From Paenibacillus selenitireducens (GTDB lineage: Bacteria > Bacillota > Bacilli > Paenibacillales > Paenibacillaceae), in assembly GCF_002021565.1 (NCBI RefSeq), contig NZ_MSZX01000007.1, positions 27-64,026 of the forward strand: 64,000 nt of DNA, read 5' to 3'. The notes under the pieces are model-generated. The model ran no database searches. It was not told the origin of the DNA and was given only the letters and a program-made list of their open reading frames with translations. The first letter of the stretch is position 1, and every line of letters starts with the position of its first letter. Below are positions 46,755 to 54,783 of the stretch, piece by piece. Position numbers and translations under genes: made by a program.

Positions 46755-48656
46755 CTACTTCGTTAATTTGAACGATTGAACCGCATCCTGCACGGCTTTT
46801 ACATTCACATCTGTACGATTAGCATTCGTCATCGTTGATAGAAGCGAATAGACCTTCCCGTTCTTCACCATCACCACTTGCTCATAGTGAATGTTTTTGC
46901 CATCCAAAATGAACTTATGTGCCGGTTGTCCTGCCAATGTCGTTGCCTCATGACTAGTCACTTTATAATTATGATAGATGACCTGCTGCTGATTATATAC
47001 ATATAAGTAGGAAGCCACTTCGTCCTCTAGCGTTCCCTCACTTGGGTTGACAGCTAGATCGAACGATCCGCCAGGGAATTGATACTGCATTTTACCATTA
47101 TCCAGTGAACTGCTATCCCCAGTAGAAAGTGTCCAATAGTCCGGAATAGAGATGGATATGCCGCTCTTCTTCGACGTTTTCAAGGTACGCTTCGTCCGGT
47201 CGACATACGCCCGATAGTCCTCTAAAAAGCCAAAATTATCGACGAGCTGCTTGTTATTCAGTTTCACATTGTTGATTAAATCACGGAACAAGGTTTCCGT
47301 ATTCGGGTTGTTCGCTGCATCATCAAATTCAATGAGATATTTGTAGCCATTTACAATCAGGAACACCTCATATTGGACGAATGACTCATCCCCCACCGTA
47401 TACTGGTACTTTTTCAGCGCCCCAGCATGACCATCTACTTGTATCGACGATGTGCCAAGCTGTTTCCAATACTCGGGGAGGAAGACATCCTTGAAATATT
47501 GATCCATTTGGTTCGCCCACTGTTCAGCCGTCAGGCCAGCTGCCGCCGAAGAAATATCGAAGGTCAATTGGGTGCTACCACTGCCTACAAACATTAAGTT
47601 CGCTGCGTCTATACTCCATTCCGCCGGAACGGAAACAGTAACTCCATAATCCTTATTTTCCGCTTTGCGCATACCGCCTACAACCGTCGAAAGATCCTTT
47701 AATTTTGCATTTTTAGAATCAAATGAAGGCCGGAATGAATTGAGCAAATCATTATGCTTCGCTAAATCCTTATAGTTCTTCGCTAGACCGTCACTATAAT
47801 AGAGTTCATAATAAGCGTCATTCGCGTAATAACCTCGGATCGCACTAAAGATGGCGTCCTCGCCTTTGGTAATGATCTGCACGTAAGGAATCGCTGCACT
47901 ATCCACGATCTTCTTATCTACAACAAGACTACCATCTTGTGCCGCACTATCCGCAAGCTTCGATAGCACATCCTCATTCGTTAACGCATCGGACTGCGGC
48001 TCCACATAGACAGCGAGAAGATAGGTTCCTTTTTCATCGGTGAATGTAATATAGCCATCATTTTCACTCTGGTAATGCTTCACAAGGCCTGTCGGGTATC
48101 GCATGGACCAGCCATTGTAGCTATCCCCAATCATCGTCTTACCTGCATCACTATTAATCCCGCTAGGATTGCTGCCCCCGTCGTCTGCCCCGGTCTGATC
48201 CGCACGACCTGTAACGACAATCGTCTTATCCTCTTCTACGCGTAAGGTAGCACCCAGCGTGTCCGTGACCACACGAAGCGGAACCATCACCACACCGCCG
48301 ACCAGCTTTGGCGCAGCACCCGTCTCTACCGTCCGGCCATCCACCGTTGCTTTCGTACTGCCGATCACAAATTGAATGGTATGGTCCGTTGAGGTTAACG
48401 TAATTTTTGTATTGTTTTCAAATGAAAAATCCACATGAAATGCCTTTGTGATCAACGACAACGGAACCATCGTCGCACCTTTCTCACGATAAGGCTTCGC
48501 AATCGAAGTTCGTTGGCCATTAATGGAGGCTATCACGCTGCCCACCTTGAATCGTAATTCCACACTGTTGTTCCCGTCTGCTGCTGCAACACTCGGTACG
48601 ATCATGGTTACCATCAGAGCCAAGCAGATCCACCATAAGCCTAATTTTTTACTCAC
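46755..48656 (-). CDS. Secreted protein with copper-amine-oxidase-like N-terminal (stalk) domain
   Basis: A 633-residue exported protein. A signal peptide (to about 26) is followed by the stalk domain (FKVGSVIASINGQRT, ATMVPLSLITKAF, VVMVPLRVVTDTLG) to about 150. Three related segments then begin near residues 180, 325 and 510, each with a pattern like YGVTVSVPAEW or SGISISIPDYW followed by a strand-rich stretch. These look like three copies of a PsbP-like alpha/beta domain. The protein is probably on or outside the cell surface. It follows an HtrA-like protease gene by 22 bases, so the two likely act together, perhaps in surface protein quality control. Function is unknown. Confidence 0.75.
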   Translation of the reverse strand: MSKKLGLWWICLALMVTMIVPSVAAADGNNSVELRFKVGSVIASINGQRTSIAKPYREKGATMVPLSLITKAFHVDFSFENNTKITLTSTDHTIQFVIGSTKATVDGRTVETGAAPKLVGGVVMVPLRVVTDTLGATLRVEEDKTIVVTGRADQTGADDGGSNPSGINSDAGKTMIGDSYNGWSMRYPTGLVKHYQSENDGYITFTDEKGTYLLAVYVEPQSDALTNEDVLSKLADSAAQDGSLVVDKKIVDSAAIPYVQIITKGEDAIFSAIRGYYANDAYYELYYSDGLAKNYKDLAKHNDLLNSFRPSFDSKNAKLKDLSTVVGGMRKAENKDYGVTVSVPAEWSIDAANLMFVGSGSTQLTFDISSAAAGLTAEQWANQMDQYFKDVFLPEYWKQLGTSSIQVDGHAGALKKYQYTVGDESFVQYEVFLIVNGYKYLIEFDDAANNPNTETLFRDLINNVKLNNKQLVDNFGFLEDYRAYVDRTKRTLKTSKKSGISISIPDYWTLSTGDSSSLDNGKMQYQFPGGSFDLAVNPSEGTLEDEVASYLYVYNQQQVIYHNYKVTSHEATTLAGQPAHKFILDGKNIHYEQVVMVKNGKVYSLLSTMTNANRTDVNVKAVQDAVQSFKLTK

Positions 48657-48678
48657 CAGAGCTTCCCCTCTTTCACTT

Positions 48679-49815
48679 CTAGTCCATTTCTGTTAATGCG
48701 ATGGATCGCTGCACCAGATCGCCGCCGGATTGCATCATCAGCTTCACGGTCTGCCCAGGCATCATACTTTTAAATAGTTCATGAATATCCAGCTCTGTTG
48801 TCACTTGGCGCCCATTCACCGAGTACAAGACATCACCAACTTTAATGCCCGCCTTCACCGCTGCATCCGAATCCACACGGGTCACCGTCAACGGTTCATT
48901 CGTAGGAAGTCCGACAATCGCCGACCAGCTCTCCTCGATCTCAAAACCTAACGAAGGCCGCTTCACTTTCCCGTACTTCGTCAATTGATTCACAATATAT
49001 TGAACCGTATCGGAAGGAATGGAAAAGCCCATATTTTCGACGCCTATCGCTGAATATTTTAACGAATTGATTCCTACGACCTCACCCTTCACATTCACGA
49101 GCGGACCGCCGCTGTTCCCCGGATTGATCGCCGCATCGGTCTGGATGAGCTTGTACATAGAATCGACGCTGCGGTTCAGGCCGCTAATTATCCCCATCGA
49201 AGCTGAGTTGCGAAAAGCAAACGAGATAGGCGTTCCCAATGCAACAACCGTCTCGCCCACTTCCAAGGTGGAAGTCGAAGCCGCGAAGGTCGCTGGCGTT
49301 AGCTTCTTTGCATTGATCTGAATCAGCGCAATATCGCTAATTTCATCCACATACTGCTTCACAATGTTGTATGACTTCCCGTCTGATGTGACAACCACGG
49401 CATTAGCCAGCTCGCTGACCACGTGAGCGTTCGTAATGATCCAACCGTCTGCTTTATAGACAACGCCTGTCCCATGCGCCAGATTATAGCGGTCTGAGCT
49501 GCTGCTCCCGTTCACGTTCACTTTACCGATAATCGCAACTACAGAAGGCGATAACTTCTTGACGATGCTAGGAATCGATTCTTTCGTATATTGATAGGTT
49601 TTACTCTTGGCATCGTACGCCCCTTGTCCGCCAAGCGTGCTGACCATACTGCTTGCTTTGACATAGACTTGTCCATCAATAACCTTCGCATCTAACGATG
49701 CAGTCTGACTCTGTGCTGCGGTTACTGTCGTACCCCCAAGCATAGCGAATGCCATCACGGCGCTGCATACGATGTTGCGGTTGCGTTGTCGCTTACCACT
49801 TCTGTTCTTGGACAT
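48679..49815 (-). CDS. HtrA/DegP-like secreted serine protease (S1C)
   Basis: A 378-residue protein. An N-terminal signal is followed by a short partial stalk-like segment (VYVKASSMVSTLGGQ), a trypsin-like domain with the triad His in ITNAHVV, Asp in ISDIALIQI and Ser in GNSGGPL, and a C-terminal PDZ domain (AGIKVGDVLYSVNGR). S1C proteases degrade or refold damaged exported proteins. Unlike membrane-anchored HtrA it appears to have a cleavable signal. ATG 49815 is chosen, as GGGGG lies 7 bases upstream; the adjacent ATG 49818 is possible. It is operonic with the stalk-domain gene downstream. Confidence 0.86.
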   Translation of the reverse strand: MSKNRSGKRQRNRNIVCSAVMAFAMLGGTTVTAAQSQTASLDAKVIDGQVYVKASSMVSTLGGQGAYDAKSKTYQYTKESIPSIVKKLSPSVVAIIGKVNVNGSSSSDRYNLAHGTGVVYKADGWIITNAHVVSELANAVVVTSDGKSYNIVKQYVDEISDIALIQINAKKLTPATFAASTSTLEVGETVVALGTPISFAFRNSASMGIISGLNRSVDSMYKLIQTDAAINPGNSGGPLVNVKGEVVGINSLKYSAIGVENMGFSIPSDTVQYIVNQLTKYGKVKRPSLGFEIEESWSAIVGLPTNEPLTVTRVDSDAAVKAGIKVGDVLYSVNGRQVTTELDIHELFKSMMPGQTVKLMMQSGGDLVQRSIALTEMD

Positions 49816-50076
49816 CATCGATCCCCCTTTTCTCCACTCTATGAAACTATGAATTAAAAGCATTATCAATGTAGCATAAATTTCCAGTGGTTTCAATTTT
49901 TTAAGCCTCTCTCATCCTACGCGAATGCATGTTGGAATATGCTCTTTACATAGGCTTCATAATTGAAAATATAACTTTTTTTTAGTCGAACAAACTTTTT
50001 GTTTGATTTCGTCTCCAACTATGCTATCATTTGTGCCATAACCAGATTATTAGGGAACGGAAGTGATTCACGAGAG

Positions 50077-50718
50077 ATGGAAAACGTGCAAGTTGAATTT
50101 GAATTTCTAACCTCCCTCGTTCGCGGGATTGCCGCCCAATTTGGGGATAACTGCGAGGTCGTGCTGCATGATTTAACACGTCCTTATGACAGCACCATCG
50201 TCGCGATCGAGAACGGTCATGTCACAGGACGCAAAGTCGGTGATCCCGGTACGAACTTAGGACTAGAGCTGCTGCGCGGCCAATCCGACGACGGCAATAA
50301 GATTAATTACGTGACGCAAACCAAGGACGGACGGATCCTACGCTCGACTTCCCTCTATATGCGGAATAACGAGGGTACTGTTATCGGGTCCATTTGCATC
50401 AATTATGACATCACAGAACTCATGATCGCCGAGAAAACCTTACAATCTCTCACCGCTTCCGGTTTGCAGCCCGAAGTGAAGGAAAGCTTCGTTACGAATG
50501 TGTCCGACCTGCTGGATCAACTCATTCAAGAAGCTCAGGAGTACATCGGCAAGCCGGTAGCAGCGATGTCCAAGGAAGATAAGACCCGTCTGATCCAACT
50601 GCTCGACAAGAAAGGTGCTTTTCTGATCAAAAAAGCAGGCGAACGGATTTGCAGCTATTTGAACATTTCGAAGTATACGCTGTACAGCTATTTAGAAGAA
50701 TCGAAAACTGCTGAATAA
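50077..50718 (+). CDS. YheO/DauR-type transcriptional regulator
   Basis: A 213-residue regulator. The YheO-like PAS domain (about 5-125: FGDNCEVVLHDLTRP, IGSICINYDIT) is followed by a C-terminal helix-turn-helix (LDKKGAFLIKKAGERICSYL, SKYTLYSYLEE). This family includes DauR, which controls D-arginine use. It is the first gene of a rightward group with D-amino-acid enzymes, 12 bases before the next gene, so it likely senses a substrate or product of that pathway. Start by analogy: ATG 50077; only a weak GAGAG site is seen. Confidence 0.82.
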   Translation: MENVQVEFEFLTSLVRGIAAQFGDNCEVVLHDLTRPYDSTIVAIENGHVTGRKVGDPGTNLGLELLRGQSDDGNKINYVTQTKDGRILRSTSLYMRNNEGTVIGSICINYDITELMIAEKTLQSLTASGLQPEVKESFVTNVSDLLDQLIQEAQEYIGKPVAAMSKEDKTRLIQLLDKKGAFLIKKAGERICSYLNISKYTLYSYLEESKTAE

Positions 50719-50730
50719 GGGGGATCTCCC

Positions 50731-51831
50731 ATGACGAAAACATTCCTTGAGACACCATGTGTCATCATCGATGCCCAGCAAACACAACGCAACGTGAATA
50801 CGATGGCCGCGACGATCAGCTCGACGGATGCGAAGCTTCGCCCCCATGCGAAGACACACAAGCTCCCTTCCGTTGCCCATCAACAGCTTCAAGCAGGTGC
50901 ATCAGGCATTACGGTCGCGAAAATTTCAGAAGCCGAAGTGATGGCAGAGGGCGGGATCCGCGATATCTTTGTCGCGTATCCCCTCGTTACCGCATCGAAG
51001 ATCGAACGTGCGGCTGCATTAAGCAAATCCATTCGCCTGATTACAGCTGTCGATAGCCTCGAAGGCGCACGCCTTCTCGCCGCTACAGCTACTGCTCAAG
51101 GCGTCACGCTCGAGACGCGGCTAGAGATCGATACAGGCTTGCGCCGTACAGGTGCTGCCATGACGAATGCCGTAGCGTTGGCCCAACAGATTCATAATCT
51201 AGCGGGACTGCATCTCACTGGCATATACACCTTCCGCGGCGCACTCCTGGACGGTCGACCGACACGTGACTTGGAACAGGCAGGTCGTGAAGAAGGCGAA
51301 ATGATGGTGAAGCTAGTGGAAGAAATGCGTGCTGCAGGATTGAACATTGCTGATGTGAGCGTCGGCTCTACGCCTACTGCCGTATTTGCAGCGCAGGTGA
51401 AAGGTGTAACCGAGGTCCGTCCGGGCACTTATGTCTATCAGGACCGGATGCAAGCCGCATTAGGCGTATGCGCAATAGAGGATTGCGCGGGCAGCGTACT
51501 CGTCACCGTTGTCAGCCGTCCAAGTCCCGATCTCGTCGTCATCGACGGCGGCAGCAAGACTTTCGCAACGGATGTCCAGCCGAACAGCGAGCCAGCGCGG
51601 TTAATCGGATTCGGCCATGTCATTGGAGCACCCGATGCCATTCTGGAGCGTTTAAGCGAAGAACATGGCATGCTGCGTGTTGCACCCGACTGTTCGTGGC
51701 AGGTGGGTGACCAACTGCGAATTATACCGAACCACATTTGCAGCACCGTCAATCTTCACAATCAAGTGATCTGGCAAGATGGAGACCAATATATCGCTGT
51801 GCCTGTTCTAGCTCGAGGCAAATTAGAGTAG
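50731..51831 (+). CDS. PLP-dependent D-serine dehydratase / D-threonine aldolase family enzyme
   Basis: A 366-residue fold-III (alanine racemase-like) enzyme. RPHAKTHK near residue 34 holds the PLP lysine in the form typical of DSD1 and D-threonine aldolase. The C-terminal domain has PNHICSTVN, whose His and Cys are the zinc ligands of this family. Members either dehydrate D-serine or D-threonine to a keto acid plus ammonia, or cleave D-3-hydroxy amino acids. The partner RidA gene favours the dehydratase, whose enamine product RidA hydrolyses. GGGGGA lies 9 bases before the ATG. It follows the regulator gene by 12 bases. Confidence 0.85.
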   Translation: MTKTFLETPCVIIDAQQTQRNVNTMAATISSTDAKLRPHAKTHKLPSVAHQQLQAGASGITVAKISEAEVMAEGGIRDIFVAYPLVTASKIERAAALSKSIRLITAVDSLEGARLLAATATAQGVTLETRLEIDTGLRRTGAAMTNAVALAQQIHNLAGLHLTGIYTFRGALLDGRPTRDLEQAGREEGEMMVKLVEEMRAAGLNIADVSVGSTPTAVFAAQVKGVTEVRPGTYVYQDRMQAALGVCAIEDCAGSVLVTVVSRPSPDLVVIDGGSKTFATDVQPNSEPARLIGFGHVIGAPDAILERLSEEHGMLRVAPDCSWQVGDQLRIIPNHICSTVNLHNQVIWQDGDQYIAVPVLARGKLE

Positions 51832-51965
51832 GTCCCACGAAGAATTTTTAGTTTCGATACGTCGAAATTTTTATAAATTCTATTGTGGTAATAAATACGA
51901 GTACGTAGTCGAAGAGCCCGCTTTTCAATATAGCGAACTTTCTCTATTAAAGGAGTGCAGCGAGA
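51832..51965. other. Gap before the deacylase gene with a small hairpin and a repeat core
   Basis: TTTCGATACGTCGAAA followed by TTTTTA (51851-51872) is a weak terminator-like hairpin. TTGTGGTAATAAA at 51886-51898 resembles the end of the intergenic repeats at 56.8 and 63.7 kb. A promoter for the deacylase may lie here, but no clear -35/-10 pair is seen. Confidence 0.4.
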
Positions 51966-53573
51966 ATGTTAGACCTCATCATTAAGAACGGTAAAATTGT
52001 AGACGGTACAGGAAACCCATGGTTAGCTGGCGATGTTGGCATTCAACAAGGCGCTATCGTCGCCGTCGGACAGCTCTCACAGGAGGCTCACCGCACCATC
52101 GATGCGCACGGTCAAGTGATCGCGCCGGGATTTATTGATGGCCATTGTCATTCCGATTTGATGATTCTCGATTACCCGAACAGTGAAATCAAGTTGCAGC
52201 AAGGCGTGACGACCGAAGTCGTCGGGAACTGCGGCCTCGCGCCTGCTCCCTTTTTTCCGGAAACCGCAAGTCTGCTACAGACCTACGTCGAACCTATTCT
52301 AGGCAAAACCAGCTGGGAATGGCCATGGAACACGGTAGAGCAATACATGCAGACCGTCGCAAAAGCAAGCATCTCTGAAAATATCGCCACGTATGTTGCC
52401 CACGGTGCTCTGCGTATCGCAGTGATGGGTTTTGCCAATCGGCCTGCGACGCGCGAAGAGCTGGACCGGATGAAGGGACTGCTTGAAGAGGGTTTACGAG
52501 CTGGAGCCATTGGCTTCTCCATCGGGTTGCTCTATGCCCCTGGCAGCTATACGTCTCGGGAAGAAATTGCTGAGTTGTGCAGCGTTCTGCCCCAATACAA
52601 TGGTCTCTTCTCCACCCACATTCGCGGGGAAGGCAACAATCTGATCCCTTCGATCAAAGAGGTCATTTGGATTGCCGAGAAAACGGGGGTCTCCCTTCAT
52701 ATTAGTCACTTGAAAGCAGCAGGAAAGGCGAACTGGGGGAAAATTCTCGAGGCATTAGAGCTTGTGGAAGAGGCCCGTGGGCGCGGTATGGATGTAACCG
52801 TTGATGTTTATCCTTACAATGCGGGGTCGACCATGCTGACAACCGTCCTCCCTCCTTGGGTGCTAGAAGGCGGTATCGAGTGTACGCTTGATGCCTTCCG
52901 GGACCCGCAAATGCGGCGCCGTGTACGTGAAGAATTAGGCAGCGAACAGAAGGATTGGGATAACCTCGTCTACTCCACCGGGTGGAGCAGCGTCATTATC
53001 TCCTCGGTCCAGACTGCAGCCAATCGTCACCTAGAAGGCAAGCATATCGAAGAAATTAGCGAACTTCGCGGACAACACCCGGTAGATTGCGTCATGGATC
53101 TGCTGATCGAAGAAGGCGGCAAAATCTCCATCGTCTACTTTCATATGTCCGATACCGATGTCAAAGAAGTGATACGCTACGAGAAATCGTTAATTGCATC
53201 CGACAGCTTGCATTGTGAGACAGGCAAACCGCATCCGCGGCTGTATGGTTCTTTCCCACGGATTTTCGCAAAATATGTACGTGAGGAAAAAACACTTTCG
53301 CTTGAGCAAGCGGTTCGCAAAATGACATCCTTCCCAGTACAACGCTTTAAATTAGGAAAACGCGGACTCATTGTGCCTGGTTACATCGCCGATATTGTCG
53401 TCTTTGATCCAGATACCATTTCCGATACAGCTACCTATCAAGATCCGCGCCAATACCCAACGGGTATTTCACAGGTTATCGTGAATGGCGAGATTACCTT
53501 AGCGAACGGGCAGCATACGCAAGCTCGCCCAGGTGCTTTTATTCCGGCTCAACATCAATGCTGTAATCATTAA
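51966..53573 (+). CDS. N-acyl-D-amino-acid deacylase (D-aminoacylase family)
   Basis: A 535-residue amidohydrolase. The metal-binding DGHCHSD near residue 60 and the family's VVGNCG cysteine near 95 (the metal-bridging Cys of D-aminoacylase) are present, as are STHIRGEG and LHISHLKA histidines and the late catalytic Asp in IIASDSL. It frees D-amino acids from N-acyl derivatives. There is no signal peptide, so it is cytoplasmic. AAAGGAG lies 9 bases upstream. It fits before the D-amino-acid PLP enzyme in a pathway. Other amidohydrolase substrates (dihydropyrimidines, N-acyl-D-glutamate) remain possible. Confidence 0.86.
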   Translation: MLDLIIKNGKIVDGTGNPWLAGDVGIQQGAIVAVGQLSQEAHRTIDAHGQVIAPGFIDGHCHSDLMILDYPNSEIKLQQGVTTEVVGNCGLAPAPFFPETASLLQTYVEPILGKTSWEWPWNTVEQYMQTVAKASISENIATYVAHGALRIAVMGFANRPATREELDRMKGLLEEGLRAGAIGFSIGLLYAPGSYTSREEIAELCSVLPQYNGLFSTHIRGEGNNLIPSIKEVIWIAEKTGVSLHISHLKAAGKANWGKILEALELVEEARGRGMDVTVDVYPYNAGSTMLTTVLPPWVLEGGIECTLDAFRDPQMRRRVREELGSEQKDWDNLVYSTGWSSVIISSVQTAANRHLEGKHIEEISELRGQHPVDCVMDLLIEEGGKISIVYFHMSDTDVKEVIRYEKSLIASDSLHCETGKPHPRLYGSFPRIFAKYVREEKTLSLEQAVRKMTSFPVQRFKLGKRGLIVPGYIADIVVFDPDTISDTATYQDPRQYPTGISQVIVNGEITLANGQHTQARPGAFIPAQHQCCNH

Positions 53574-53608
53574 TATCAATCCATCATACCTAATGGAGGT
53601 CTATATTT

Positions 53609-54073
53609 ATGTCTAAAATTGAAGCTCGCTTACAAAAACTAGGAATTACATTACCCGAGGTTGGTGAACCGAAGTTCGCTTACCTGCCCGCCAATCAAAC
53701 GGGAAACCTTGTCTACACATCCGGTCACGATTGCCGTATCAACGGCGTCTTGATGTATGAAGGCAAGCTTGGAACAGATCTTACGATCGAGCAAGGCCAA
53801 GAAGCAGCTCGTCAAGTGATCATCAATTGTCTTGCCGCACTAAAAGCACATGTAGGCGATTTGGACCGCGTCGTGAAAGTCGTTAAAATGCTTGCTTTCG
53901 TCAACAGCGCTCCAGGATTTGCAGATCAACCTTATGTCATCAACGGAGCTTCCAACCTCCTCATTGACGTGTTCGGCGAAAGCGGCCGTCATGCGCGCTC
54001 TGCGATCGGTACAAGTGATCTTCCATTCCACACGCCTGTGGAAATTGAACTCATTGTCGAAGTTCGCGACTAA
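53609..54073 (+). CDS. RidA family enamine/imine deaminase
   Basis: A 154-residue YjgF/Rid protein of the slightly longer subfamily. VYTSGHDCRINGVLMYEGK and the late HARSAIG with its arginine, the residue that binds the imine carboxylate, are present. RidA proteins hydrolyse reactive enamines such as 2-aminoacrylate released by PLP dehydratases. It follows the deacylase by 35 bases with GGAGG upstream, and closes the group before a terminator. A dedicated role in detoxifying the product of the upstream PLP enzyme is inferred. Confidence 0.9.
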   Translation: MSKIEARLQKLGITLPEVGEPKFAYLPANQTGNLVYTSGHDCRINGVLMYEGKLGTDLTIEQGQEAARQVIINCLAALKAHVGDLDRVVKVVKMLAFVNSAPGFADQPYVINGASNLLIDVFGESGRHARSAIGTSDLPFHTPVEIELIVEVRD

Positions 54074-54098
54074 TTCATACGCTAGCTAGCTATAACGC

Positions 54099-54136
54099 AA
54101 GCTTCTCATCCCCTGATTGGGTGGTGGGGAGCTTTT
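54099..54136 (+). terminator. Terminator after ridA
   Basis: AAGCT, a bulge and CCCC pair with GGGGAGCTT, followed by TTTAAAT. It is imperfect but well placed 25 bases after the stop. Confidence 0.6.
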
Positions 54137-54212
54137 TAAATTTATAAGGGCCGCTTTTCAGCACCAAGAATATAGTGAGAACCTAGATAGCTCTCTCCCC
54201 TCTTTTCCACGC

Positions 54213-54242
54213 AAAAGACCCCCTGACATTCGTCAGAGGGCC
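54213..54242 (-). terminator. Terminator of the small membrane protein gene
   Basis: On the minus strand CCCTCTGAC pairs with GTCAGGGGG around GAAT, followed by TCTTTTG. It lies about 45 bases past the stop at 54289. Confidence 0.65.
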
Positions 54243-54288
54243 CCTTCATGATGAAAGTTGAACCTTCATTACCTCGTATGTATCGTAC

Positions 54289-54495
54289 TTAGAGCCAACT
54301 CGTCTTAATCATAGCTACATCGGCAAGCACGAACACAATTAGACTTACGCTTGTAAATGCGATAGCAAATTTATTTTTCACAGATTGACTTACCAAACGT
54401 ACAAGAGCCACTACGAGCAAAATCGTAACGACAACCATAATCATATCAAACGGTTCGAACTTCTTTGCAGCTTCTGCCGCTTCTGCCAACAACAT
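54289..54495 (-). CDS. Small two-span membrane protein (68 residues)
   Basis: A 68-residue protein with an acidic/Ala-rich start (LLAEAAEAAKKFEPFD) and two hydrophobic helices (about 18-36 and 44-62) joined by a basic loop, ending KTSWL. GAGGGGG stands 6 bases before the ATG and a terminator follows, so it is a convincing independent gene. I do not recognise its function. Its size and layout are like those of small DUF-type membrane proteins of Bacillus-group genomes. Confidence 0.75.
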   Translation of the reverse strand: MLLAEAAEAAKKFEPFDMIMVVVTILLVVALVRLVSQSVKNKFAIAFTSVSLIVFVLADVAMIKTSWL

Positions 54496-54669
54496 GACGG
54501 GACCCCCTCAAAAAATTCTCACATTTTACCTATCTTCATCTATGTTAGCGTTCACTTCCAAGATATGCAAGTAAAAATCTATAATTTTAACAAACTTGTC
54601 ACCGTTTCACTTCAAAAAATGCAATGAATAAGATCACACCAATCATAACGGAATATCTATCTATTTATA

Positions 54670-54694
54670 ACAATTTCTAATAGACATAAATTGT
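54670..54694. promoter_or_regulatory. Inverted repeat upstream of the nitrite/sulfite reductase gene
   Basis: ACAATTT and AAATTGT are perfect inverted 7-mers 11 bases apart, about 90 bp upstream of the start. It could be an operator for a regulator of nitrogen or sulfur assimilation; none is identified. Confidence 0.4.
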
Positions 54695-54783
54695 AAAATG
54701 GATTTACGCTCTTCTGGAAATATGTTACTCTTAATCTATATTTCATACTAGTCTGATCGGAATTAAACTTAGGGGGATTATAC

